Positions 1 through 7,197 of a DNA stretch of 64,000 nt are shown here, piece after piece. Position numbers and translations under genes: made by a program. Each line of letters opens with the position of its first letter. The stretch's first letter is position 1. The notes beneath the pieces are model-generated. The model was given only the letters and a program-made list of their open reading frames with translations, was not told the origin of the DNA and did no database searches. This DNA is from Hippea maritima DSM 10411 (GTDB taxonomy: Bacteria; Campylobacterota_A; Desulfurellia; Desulfurellales; Hippeaceae). The stretch lies in assembly GCF_000194135.1 (NCBI RefSeq), contig NC_015318.1:820501-884500 (forward strand). The letters run 5' to 3'.

Positions 1-561
1 TCCAGTTGCGTATAATTCAAACGCTTTTCTGATAAGCGGTGCTTTCTCTGGATCAATATCTATGCCTTTTGTCTTATGGTTGTTAAGATATCCAAGAGGG
101 GCAAAGCTGGGCCAAATGCCTTTTCGTAGTTTTGCTCTGTGTCCTCGTTTAATGTTTTCTGAAAGATTATCTATGTAATATTTGCTTTGCCCAAAGGCAA
201 TGTTCAACATAAACTTGCCTTGTGGCGTATTATCAAACCAAAAAGTAGGGAATTTTAAATCTTTAAGTTTTCCTGTGTCCAGCAGATAGATAATCCTTCC
301 GCCATCAATGGAATTTCTTGCCAATCTATCAGGATGCCAAGCCAAAATTCCTTGGGCTTCGCCCTTTTCAATTCTGTCTAACATTTCGCCGAACACAGTT
401 CGGCCAGGTTCTTTGGCAGTTTTTGCCTCGCAAAGCGAGGCGACGATTTCAAGTTTTTCTTTGGCGGCAAATTCTTTTAGCTCAGCAAGCTGAGCTTCAA
501 TTGATAAAACCTGTCTTTCTTCGCTGTCTGTTGATTTTCTGGCATAAATGAAATATTTCAT
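1..561 (-). CDS. Large serine recombinase, N-terminal part (3' end outside window)
   Basis: Site-specific DNA recombinase of the serine family; 187 codons are visible and the frame is still open at base 1. The N-terminus carries the YARKS motif (probable nucleophile Ser10), followed by a resolvase fold ending in a LAWHPDRLARN segment. A Recombinase-domain segment around residue 145 on (RGHRAKLRKGIWPSFAPLGY) marks it as a large recombinase, not a small resolvase. The ATG at 561 gives the YARKS start typical of the family. It probably mobilises the adjacent island. The style strongly resembles recombinases I associate with Patescibacteria/CPR genomes (recollection, not a search). Two 17-nt palindromes (388-404 and 425-441) lie inside the coding sequence. 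Confidence 0.9.
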   Translation of the reverse strand, partial: MKYFIYARKSTDSEERQVLSIEAQLAELKEFAAKEKLEIVASLCEAKTAKEPGRTVFGEMLDRIEKGEAQGILAWHPDRLARNSIDGGRIIYLLDTGKLKDLKFPTFWFDNTPQGKFMLNIAFGQSKYYIDNLSENIKRGHRAKLRKGIWPSFAPLGYLNNHKTKGIDIDPEKAPLIRKAFELYATG

Positions 562-622
562 AGTTTTACCTTAAGAATAGATTTCGGAAAAGCCCGCTTT
601 TGGCCTGCGTGCTTCGCACGCA
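388..622. repeat. Three 17-nt palindromes (7-bp stem, 3-nt loop)
   Basis: 388-404 (GCCGAAC-aca-GTTCGGC), 425-441 (GCCTCGC-aaa-GCGAGGC) and 606-622 (TGCGTGC-ttc-GCACGCA) share one design: a perfect 7-bp GC-rich stem with a 3-nt loop. Two lie inside the recombinase gene and one just upstream of it. A fourth of the same design is at 5598-5614 (GCTCGGC-gaa-GCCGAGC). The stem sequences differ, so these are a structural class and not copies of one sequence. Confidence 0.7.
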
Positions 623-690
623 AAGGTAAAAAATATTTGAAGGGAAAATCGGCTGGCGTGCCCTTTTAAATTCCCCCCAGAATACCAATT

Positions 691-810
691 GGCGGAGTCT
701 GTTCGAAAAAATTCGAACCGATTTCGCCCAAAACCGATAAAACTCGCGGGGCGGGCGGCATTCCCCTTGAGACCTCGCCCTTTAAGCCCGCCCCGCGGAA
801 GGCGACCTTT
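691..810 (+). repeat. Left arm of a ~120-bp inverted repeat flanking the R-M cassette
   Basis: The sequence is nearly identical to the reverse complement of 5659-5780: two mismatches and a 2-nt indel over about 120 bp. The arm contains two internal palindromes: GTTCGAA-aaaa-TTCGAAC, and a perfect 12-bp GC stem (745-756 with 786-797). It is far more GC-rich than the flanking sequence. It encloses the controller, R-M, specificity and nuclease genes and may be the terminus of a mobile unit. The bases next to the outer ends are ATT on both sides, a possible 3-bp duplication, though that is weak. Confidence 0.85.
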
Positions 811-908
811 TCGGATTGAAAAACTGCCAAAGAACCTGAAAAAATATCGGCTCGAACTTTATTTTGGCCAAAAGCGGGCTTTTTCTCATCTTTGACTTGT
901 AAAAATTT

Positions 909-946
909 GCTTGCTTTCATTATATTTGTTAGTATAATAATGAAAG
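909..946 (+). promoter_or_regulatory. Promoter and inverted-repeat operator of the Xre controller
   Basis: A perfect 10-bp inverted repeat, CTTTCATTAT (914-923) and ATAATGAAAG (937-946) with a 13-bp spacer, overlaps a TATAAT -10 box (933-938). TTGCTT is 16 bp upstream as a -35. This is the arrangement expected for an autoregulated R-M controller operator; binding by the 980-1198 protein is inferred. Confidence 0.6.
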
Positions 947-979
947 AAGAAAATATCAACAATTTTATGGTGGCAAAAT

Positions 980-1198
980 ATGGAAAATAATCAAGGCAAT
1001 AAATTAGGGAAGAAGATCAAAAAATTAAGAACTGGTCTTGGGTTATCTCAAGACGAACTTGCCCGTAAAGCTGATGTGCCTTATACGACTTTAACAAAAA
1101 TCGAAACAGGCGTTATTAAAAAGCCCTCGGTGTATGTGGTAGCGAAAATTGCGAAGGCGTTAAATATAACAATCGAGGAATTAATAAATTCAAAATAA
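980..1198 (+). CDS. Xre-family HTH regulator (R-M controller-like)
   Basis: This 72-residue protein is almost entirely one helix-turn-helix domain: LSQDELARKADVPYTTLTKI is the helix-turn-helix, followed by the usual IAKALNITIEELI helices. It ends 5 bp before the methylase gene. Size, position and the inverted repeat over its own promoter match restriction-modification controller (C) proteins, which delay nuclease expression when the system enters a new host. Target and autoregulation are inferred; a non-controller Xre repressor is possible. Confidence 0.8.
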   Translation: MENNQGNKLGKKIKKLRTGLGLSQDELARKADVPYTTLTKIETGVIKKPSVYVVAKIAKALNITIEELINSK

Positions 1199-1203
1199 GC
1201 AAT

Positions 1204-3348
1204 ATGAATATCGCACACAAAATAATGTCATCATTTTTAGATAAAAAAGAAGAATTTAATAATAAATTCGCAAATAAAGACACATTTACCTCATTCATAC
1301 CTGTACATCTTGAATTTAATAAAGAGTTTCCAATTAAAAACTCGAAAGGAGAACCTAATGAAGAATTTTATAAATGGCAGTTCTTTTATGCATTAGTTAA
1401 TTCTGGTCTTTATTCGAAGGATTATTTAGGTTGTGAAGTTTACTTGCCTAAAGGAAATAAAAATTCTGCACCAATTAAATTAGATGGCGCTATTTTTGAT
1501 GATAAAAATTGGTTTGAGATATACAAAAGATTTTGGGACGAAAGAAAACAGGACGATTTAGATTGGTTAAGAAAACACTTAGTAGGAGTAATAGAATTCA
1601 AGAAAGAGAATAGTAAAGATATTGAAACTGTTTTTAACCAACAATTAAAAGCGTATATGAAAGAGTCTGAAGCCGATTTCTGTATAGGGTTTTTATATGA
1701 TACAGAAAGGCTTTATATTTTCCAAAAGAAGAATGGTAAAATACTGAGATATGATGAATCTTATAATCAAAAAGGTGAAAAAAGTACAACTAAAGATTTA
1801 TCGTTACATTTGACTGACCCATATTCTAATATTCCTTCGTTTGAAGAGCTTATTAATCAAGTCAATAAACCATTAGAAATAGACAGAACAAGTAGAACTA
1901 TAAATGATCTTGGAAAGATTTCTGGCGTGCATTCTACCCAGCTTAATGATGCAATGTCCAACATTTTGAGAACAATGGACAAAGTAAGCATGGTTAATCA
2001 AAAAGGTTACGAGTTACTTATACAGATTCTTGCTTTAAAGATATTTGATGAAAAAAGAAATGAAAAAAATAACAGGGAAAAATTAAAATTCTACATAACA
2101 AATAAGGAAGCTAATTATTCAAATCTAAATGATGAAAAAATAGAACCCTTCTTAAAAAGAATGCAAAAATTATTCGAAGATGCCCAAAGCACATACTACA
2201 CTATTTTAAAAGAACAGAAAATAAATCTTAGAAATAATGCACATGTGAAAATATTAGTAGAAACCGTAAAGCAATTTCAGGATTTCTCTTTTGTAAAATC
2301 ACATAAAACAGATTTATATCAATTAATATTTTATCGTTTTGCAAGCGCCTTTTCAAAAGAACAAAAAGGGCAATTTATCACACCTTTACCTTTAATTGAT
2401 TTTTTAGTTGAGATAGTAAATCCAAGAAACGGGGAAACCGTAATCGATCCTACTGCAGGAGTTGCAGACTTTTTATCGGTTTCTTATGTGAATTCAAATA
2501 GTAAATTGGATGATAATAACATTTATGGAGTCGATAATGATGAACAAATGGTTATGCTTGCTCAGTTGAATATGCTTCTTAATGGAGACGGAAACGCTAA
2601 GTTATATTATATTCCTGATAAAGGTTCAATAACCCATAAAATATCCATTAAAAATGAGCCAGTAGAATTGATTCCTGATTTACATAGTAAGGGGAATTGG
2701 GATAATTGGAGAGATGATACTAAGTTGCTGAAGTTTGATGTTGTGTTAACAAATCCTCCATTTGGAGAAGATAGGAAATGGGAACCAAAAACAACAGAAG
2801 AAAAAAAATTAGCTGAACTTTATGAATTATGGCATATTGCAAGAGCCGGGAATTGGATAGACTTAGGGCTTGTCTTTTTGGAGAATGCATACAGAATCTT
2901 AAAAGAAAATGGAAGGTTGGGAATCGTTTTATCAAATTCTATTGCTTCTATTGACAGATGGGAAAAAGCAAGAAAATGGTTAATTGATAAAATGAGAATT
3001 GTTGCTTTGTTTGATTTACCCGCAAATGTTTTTGCAGATACAGGAGTTAATACTACTTTGATAGTTGCTTATAAACCAAATCCTAAAGAACTAAAAAGAT
3101 TGAAAGAACAAAATTATGAGGTTTTTGTTAAAGATATTCAAAAAGTAGGTTATGAAGTAAAAACAAAAAAAAGAGTAAAATACTTTGAGCCAATTTACAA
3201 AATAGATAAAGAAACTTTTGAAGTTGTACAAGATGAGGAAGGAAGGCCTGTTTTAGATGAGGAATTTACACAAACCATTAAGGAATTTAGAGAATGGGCT
3301 CTTACTCAAGAGGAAACATTAAAAGATTTGTTTCTAAAAGAGAAGTAA
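1204..3348 (+). CDS. Restriction-modification fusion: N-terminal nuclease domain plus N6-adenine methylase
   Basis: A 714-residue protein. Residues ~1-190 look like a PD-(D/E)XK/HsdR_N-type nuclease: the Asp in IKLDGAIFD and IEFKKE (the E-x-K) are candidate catalytic residues. Residues ~230-640 are a type I HsdM-like gamma-class N6-adenine methylase with a SAM-binding DPTAGVADFL segment and a catalytic NPPF motif near residue 518. One protein that cuts and methylates, paired with a separate specificity subunit and no HsdR, resembles BcgI-type (type IIB/IIG) systems. The next gene starts 1 bp after the stop. The coding sequence is noticeably AT-rich compared with the core genes. Confidence 0.85.
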   Translation: MNIAHKIMSSFLDKKEEFNNKFANKDTFTSFIPVHLEFNKEFPIKNSKGEPNEEFYKWQFFYALVNSGLYSKDYLGCEVYLPKGNKNSAPIKLDGAIFDDKNWFEIYKRFWDERKQDDLDWLRKHLVGVIEFKKENSKDIETVFNQQLKAYMKESEADFCIGFLYDTERLYIFQKKNGKILRYDESYNQKGEKSTTKDLSLHLTDPYSNIPSFEELINQVNKPLEIDRTSRTINDLGKISGVHSTQLNDAMSNILRTMDKVSMVNQKGYELLIQILALKIFDEKRNEKNNREKLKFYITNKEANYSNLNDEKIEPFLKRMQKLFEDAQSTYYTILKEQKINLRNNAHVKILVETVKQFQDFSFVKSHKTDLYQLIFYRFASAFSKEQKGQFITPLPLIDFLVEIVNPRNGETVIDPTAGVADFLSVSYVNSNSKLDDNNIYGVDNDEQMVMLAQLNMLLNGDGNAKLYYIPDKGSITHKISIKNEPVELIPDLHSKGNWDNWRDDTKLLKFDVVLTNPPFGEDRKWEPKTTEEKKLAELYELWHIARAGNWIDLGLVFLENAYRILKENGRLGIVLSNSIASIDRWEKARKWLIDKMRIVALFDLPANVFADTGVNTTLIVAYKPNPKELKRLKEQNYEVFVKDIQKVGYEVKTKKRVKYFEPIYKIDKETFEVVQDEEGRPVLDEEFTQTIKEFREWALTQEETLKDLFLKEK

Positions 3349-3349
3349 C

Positions 3350-4855
3350 ATGACATCCTATGTTGTTGTTCCAAAAACTTTAAACATAAGTGAAATTGAA
3401 AATAAAGGTTTTGCGTTATCTCCCTCATTGTTTAGAAGAGTGGAGATTAAGAATCAAAATGTTAAAACGGTAAGCGGATTACTAACGCAAGAACCAATAG
3501 CAGGTAAAGAAGTTGGTTCAAATTCTTATATTGATATTGAAACAGGGTATAAGTTTATTAGAACAAAAGCTTTTACACCGTATAGTTTCTTGCCAGATTT
3601 AAGTATTAATGGAAGTTTTGAATATTTAAGACCTAAAGATTTTGAAAATGCTAAAGGCAAAAATAGTCAAAGAATTATTAAAGAAGGAGATATTTTATTT
3701 GTTACAGGAGGCAATGTCGGTGAAGTTGTTATTGCGGATGAAATTTTAGATAATTCAATACCATCATCACATATTCTCAAATTATTTTTTGACAACAAAA
3801 TTAAATACTATATCTTGGCATTTTTAAAAAATGAATTTTGTAAAATTCAATCTAATTTCGGACCTATAGGTGCAATAGGAGGTTTAGATACTTTTGACAA
3901 AGACACTTTACTAAGTATTTCTATTCCCTTTCCAAATCAAAAAAATTCAGACGAAGTAATAGAGTATGTAGAACTTTTAACAAAAGCAATCATAAACAAA
4001 GAAAAAGAAATCAGAAGAAAGCATAAATTAATTCTTGAAAAGATAGAAAAAGAACTTTTAGAAAATCAAAAGCCAAATAAATTTGAGTATAAATTGCCAG
4101 ATATCCTAGAGATTGAAAAAGTAGGAAGATTAGATACGAAGCTTTATAAAAGGAATTTTAAATATTACGAGTTTTTAATTCAAAATTATAAAGGTGGTTT
4201 TTTCTATTTAGAAGAATCGGATCTAAGAGGTGGCTCAACACCTAAGCAAAATGAGAGGATTTTTGGTAAAGGCGAGTTTACTTGGGTAACTCCAACATTC
4301 ATATCTAAATATGGTTATTTAGATAATATAGAAAAAATAGCTATAAAAAGTAAAAAAAACAACATCAAAAGAAATTGTTTAATATTAATAAATAGAGGAA
4401 ACAAAGAAGATTTGATAAGAGGTTTTTATTATGATTATAAAGATTTAGGAGAGGGTCACCATAATCAAGGATGTTACAGGATAGAAAATGGGAATTATAA
4501 TTTGATTTTTTTGACAGCTTTGCTTAATTCTCAATTTTATAGAAATTTTGTTTCTAATTTATCTGTTGGTTCTAAAATGCCAGAAATCAAAATATCTCAA
4601 ATTATTAACATTCCTTTCCCAAACTTCCCAGAATCAAAACAAAAAGAAATTGCTGAGCTTTATTATAATCCTGTTGATTATCCTACTGACTTAAATCTTA
4701 ATAATTTCTTGGAAGAAGATTCTAAATGGAATGAAAAAGCAGGGATTTTACAACTTGATTTGTCCGCTAAGAAATTAAAAGAAAGATTAAATGAAGTAAT
4801 ATATCAAATTGTAATGGATGAAGAGATTAGTATTCATTTTAACTTTACACTTTAA
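3350..4855 (+). CDS. Restriction-modification specificity (S) subunit
   Basis: DNA-recognition subunit of the cassette, 501 residues. Two target-recognition modules of the HsdS type are visible, one in residues ~1-210 (ending DKDTLLSISIPFPNQ) and one in ~255-450 (ending ISQIINIPFPNFPESKQKEI). They are separated by a charged helix (~210-245) that should set the distance between the half-sites, so a bipartite site is expected. The start lies 1 bp after the methylase stop, implying translational coupling. The recognition sequence cannot be read from the protein. Confidence 0.85.
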   Translation: MTSYVVVPKTLNISEIENKGFALSPSLFRRVEIKNQNVKTVSGLLTQEPIAGKEVGSNSYIDIETGYKFIRTKAFTPYSFLPDLSINGSFEYLRPKDFENAKGKNSQRIIKEGDILFVTGGNVGEVVIADEILDNSIPSSHILKLFFDNKIKYYILAFLKNEFCKIQSNFGPIGAIGGLDTFDKDTLLSISIPFPNQKNSDEVIEYVELLTKAIINKEKEIRRKHKLILEKIEKELLENQKPNKFEYKLPDILEIEKVGRLDTKLYKRNFKYYEFLIQNYKGGFFYLEESDLRGGSTPKQNERIFGKGEFTWVTPTFISKYGYLDNIEKIAIKSKKNNIKRNCLILINRGNKEDLIRGFYYDYKDLGEGHHNQGCYRIENGNYNLIFLTALLNSQFYRNFVSNLSVGSKMPEIKISQIINIPFPNFPESKQKEIAELYYNPVDYPTDLNLNNFLEEDSKWNEKAGILQLDLSAKKLKERLNEVIYQIVMDEEISIHFNFTL

Positions 4856-4858
4856 CCT

Positions 4859-5583
4859 ATGAAAACCTTTAAAGATTTAGCTTACGAAATATTAAAGGAA
4901 GCTGGAAAGCCCTTGCACAGCCGAGAGATTACTAGACGAGCTTTAAAGCTGGGGCTTGCCCGCCTGTTGTTGATATTAACCGCTTAGGCGAAAAATCTCC
5001 TTTTATTAAAGCAGCACCCTCTACTTTTGCCATAAACCCAAACTACAAAGAGCCGCAAACGAAAAAAGGAGCTAAAGAAGAAAAAGAAAACAAAATTACT
5101 ATTTCGCCCAATGTTTCTACTAAACAAAAAGGCGATATTGCCGAAGCGCGTATTGCCGAGCTTGTTAGTTTGTATGGAGAAACGACCCTTTCTTGTTATA
5201 AGCCAATTTCTGATGATGAAGGGATTGATTTGATCGTTAAAGAAAAAGGAAGCTTAAAAACAATGTTTTTGCAAATAAAAAGCCGCTTTGGCGATGATCC
5301 AAAAAGCATTTACACCGCAACCGTGAAGGCGAGCACTGTTTTTGAACATTATTCTATGGCATTAGTTTTTTGCTTTTTTGATACTTCAGAGGGCGATTTG
5401 TGGGATTATCTTTGGTTTGTGCCGGCGCCGGATTTTATAAAACTTGCCAATAGGCTGGAAGGGGGCAAGCGGTTTGGTTTTGTAGCCGGCAGGGGCAAAA
5501 AAGACAGCAACAAATGGGATGAATACTTAATAGACAAAAAAGAATTATCCAATGCTATTTTAAAACAAATGCAAAGAATCTAA
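4859..5583 (+). pseudogene. Frameshifted HARE-HTH / PD-(D/E)XK nuclease gene
   Basis: The ATG at 4859 opens 42 codons with a HARE-HTH start (FKDLAYEILKEAGKPLHSRE), the DNA-binding domain often attached to nucleases, then a stop at 4985-4987. The neighbouring frame continues from about 4966 (VVDINRLGEKSPFIKAAPST) to 5583 and contains DDEGIDLIVKEKG...FLQIKSR, a D-(Q)xK nuclease core. A +1 frame change near 4950-4965, probably with loss of a few residues between the domains, separates the two halves. The C-terminal half could still be made from an ATG at 5170. It is probably a decayed accessory nuclease; programmed frameshifting is less likely. Confidence 0.7.
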
Positions 5584-5597
5584 GAATTTGTCGCCAA

Positions 5598-5614
5598 GCT
5601 CGGCGAAGCCGAGC
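5598..5614. repeat. 17-nt palindrome (7-bp stem, GAA loop)
   Basis: GCTCGGC-gaa-GCCGAGC is the same 7-3-7 design as the three palindromes around the recombinase. Flanking bases 5584-5597 and 5631-5646 match successive stretches of the recombinase 5' coding sequence (for example GAAAAACTTGAAATCG), suggesting a decayed recombinase fragment interrupted by the palindrome. Confidence 0.6.
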
Positions 5615-5658
5615 AATACGCCCTTGGCGGATTAGAAAAACTTGAAATCGGGAAGTCC

Positions 5659-5780
5659 AAAGGTCGCGCCTTCCTCGGGGCGGGCTTAAAGGGCGAGGTC
5701 TCAAGGGGAATGCCTCCCGCCCCGCGAGTTTTATCGGTTTTGGGCGAAATCGGTTCGAATTTTTTCGAACAGACTCCGCC
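5659..5780 (-). repeat. Right arm of the ~120-bp inverted repeat
   Basis: Reverse complement of 691-810 with two substitutions and an extra CG. The outer end, CCGCC, mirrors GGCGG at 691. It marks the right boundary of the foreign cassette; the core-genome promoter for the next gene starts 12 bp later. Confidence 0.85.
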
Positions 5781-5792
5781 ATTCAACCCTTC

Positions 5793-5821
5793 TTGAATTA
5801 ATAAAAGGCTTCTGATAGAAT
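5793..5821 (+). promoter_or_regulatory. Sigma-70-type promoter of the DUF808 gene
   Basis: TTGAAT (5793-5798), a 17-bp spacer and TAGAAT (5816-5821), just outside the inverted repeat and 27 bp before the 5849 start codon. Confidence 0.55.
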
Positions 5822-5848
5822 TCAACCAATAACCATCAAGGAAAAAAT

Positions 5849-6712
5849 ATGGCAAGTGGTTTCTTTGCTCTGCTTGATGATATATCCACACTTATGGACG
5901 ATATTGCATCAGCCACAAAAATAGCAACAAAGAACACCGTCAGTCTGCTGGGTGATGATGTGGCTGTAAATGCCAAAAAGGCTTCAGGTTTTGATTCCTC
6001 AAAAGAAATACCCATTCTTATTGCTATAATAAAAGGTTCTTTGATAAATAAGGCAATACTTTTGCCGATAGTTTTTATTTTAGAAATTCTGGCAGAATGG
6101 CTTATAGTTCCTATACTTCTATTGGGCGGGATTTATATATCCTATGAGGCGTTTGAGAAGGTTTATGAGTTTGTTTTCACAAAAAAACACAAAAAAGAAC
6201 AAAATAAAGAGCTTACGGATAAGGAGAAAATAAGGTCTGCTATAAAAACCGATTTTATTTTATCTATTGAAATTGTTGTTATGGCTATAAGCAGCGTTTT
6301 AGGAAAGCCGCTGTATATCCAAATACCTACCGTTGCTGTAGTTTCAGTTGTTGCCACTGCTGGTGTATATGGTTTTGTGGCTTTGATAGTTAGAATGGAC
6401 GACATCGGCATAAAACTGATACAGTTAAGCGATAAAAAGGGTAGGTTTCTAAGAAGTATAGGTATTGCCCTTATAGAGGCTATGCCGTATGTTGTAAAAA
6501 TACTATCGGTAGTTGGAACGCTGGCTATGTTTTTGGTCTGCGGCGGTATATATATGCATAAACTTGAGTTTATTCACCATTTATTGGATATGTTTGAAAT
6601 AAATATACCCATCCTTATAATCGAGATGATGGTGGGTTTTATTGTGGGCGGTTTTTCATTCATGATAAAGGAAGGACTTGTAAAATTTGCAGGCCTGATT
6701 TTGAAAAGCTAA
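5849..6712 (+). CDS. DUF808 (YedI-like) inner-membrane protein
   Basis: A 287-residue polytopic membrane protein matching the DUF808/YedI family throughout: the start ASGFFALLDDISTLMDDIA, the conserved LLGDDVAVNAKKASGF, and then several hydrophobic segments (roughly residues 68-100, 145-180, 200-230, 245-280). Length is normal. Family function is unknown. A GGAAAA stretch precedes the ATG. It ends 10 bp before the AOR ferredoxin gene, so the oxidoreductase genes may be read from its promoter. Confidence 0.85.
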   Translation: MASGFFALLDDISTLMDDIASATKIATKNTVSLLGDDVAVNAKKASGFDSSKEIPILIAIIKGSLINKAILLPIVFILEILAEWLIVPILLLGGIYISYEAFEKVYEFVFTKKHKKEQNKELTDKEKIRSAIKTDFILSIEIVVMAISSVLGKPLYIQIPTVAVVSVVATAGVYGFVALIVRMDDIGIKLIQLSDKKGRFLRSIGIALIEAMPYVVKILSVVGTLAMFLVCGGIYMHKLEFIHHLLDMFEINIPILIIEMMVGFIVGGFSFMIKEGLVKFAGLILKS

Positions 6713-6722
6713 AGGGGGTTTT

Positions 6723-7196
6723 ATGAAGGTTTTAATGGTTGACATTGACAAATGCACGGGTTGTAGGGCTTGTGAGTATGCGTGCTCTTTTGCCCACAAT
6801 GGAGATTTTAACCCCTTAAATTCAAGGATTCATATCAGCGAGTTTTTAGATGATTTTGTCTTCGTTCCTACCTATTGCACCCAGTGTAATGAGGCCTATT
6901 GTGTGGATGTGTGCCCAACCAAAGCCTTAGGCAGATCTCAAAGTGGCATTGTTGAACTTGATTATAATAAATGCATAGGCTGTAAGCAGTGCGTGATAGC
7001 CTGTCCGTGGGGCAACATTAAGTTAAGCAGCGATTCAAAGAGGGTTATCAAATGCGATCTATGCGGGGGCGATCCTAAATGTGTAAAGGTTTGTCATGCG
7101 GGAGCGCTTGAATTTGTGGATGTGGAGGATGCCGTTTTGGATAAACAGATAAGGGCTGCAGCAAACCTTAAAAGAACAGCCATGGTGGGGGTGTGA
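6723..7196 (+). CDS. Four-cluster ferredoxin subunit of an AOR complex
   Basis: A 157-residue iron-sulfur protein with four Cys groups: CTGCRACEYAC, CTQCNEAYCVDVC, CIGCKQCVIAC and CDLCGGDPKCVKVC, the layout of DMSO-reductase-B-like proteins carrying up to four [4Fe-4S] clusters. It should pass electrons between the aldehyde oxidoreductase encoded next (1 bp gap) and the flavoprotein after that, as AorA does in AorABC-type complexes. No signal peptide; cytoplasmic. Confidence 0.88.
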   Translation: MKVLMVDIDKCTGCRACEYACSFAHNGDFNPLNSRIHISEFLDDFVFVPTYCTQCNEAYCVDVCPTKALGRSQSGIVELDYNKCIGCKQCVIACPWGNIKLSSDSKRVIKCDLCGGDPKCVKVCHAGALEFVDVEDAVLDKQIRAAANLKRTAMVGV

Positions 7197-7197
7197 T

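Larger units (their letters stand above)
562..979. other. Intergenic patchwork of short inverted repeats beside the recombinase
   Basis: This 418-bp gap has no credible gene. It holds a palindrome (606-622), the 120-bp left inverted repeat (691-810) and short segments matching sequence on the other strand: 588-605 is the inverse of 866-883, and 822-840 is the inverse of 405-423, which lies inside the recombinase gene. The order (A, B, A', B') is not a simple hairpin, so the region looks rearranged. The controller promoter and operator occupy 909-946. Short open frames here read through the repeat and are not supported as genes. Confidence 0.65.

Noticed and set aside
689-895. Open frame of 68 codons whose product begins like one at 5555-5782 on the other strand
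   Set aside because: Both frames simply read the two arms of the 120-bp inverted repeat; the similarity is the repeat, not a gene family. No ribosome-binding site or known domain.
685-5785. 3-bp ATT target-site duplication flanking the inverted repeats
   Set aside because: ATT lies outside both arms, but three bases in AT-rich DNA are expected by chance; noted only as a possibility.
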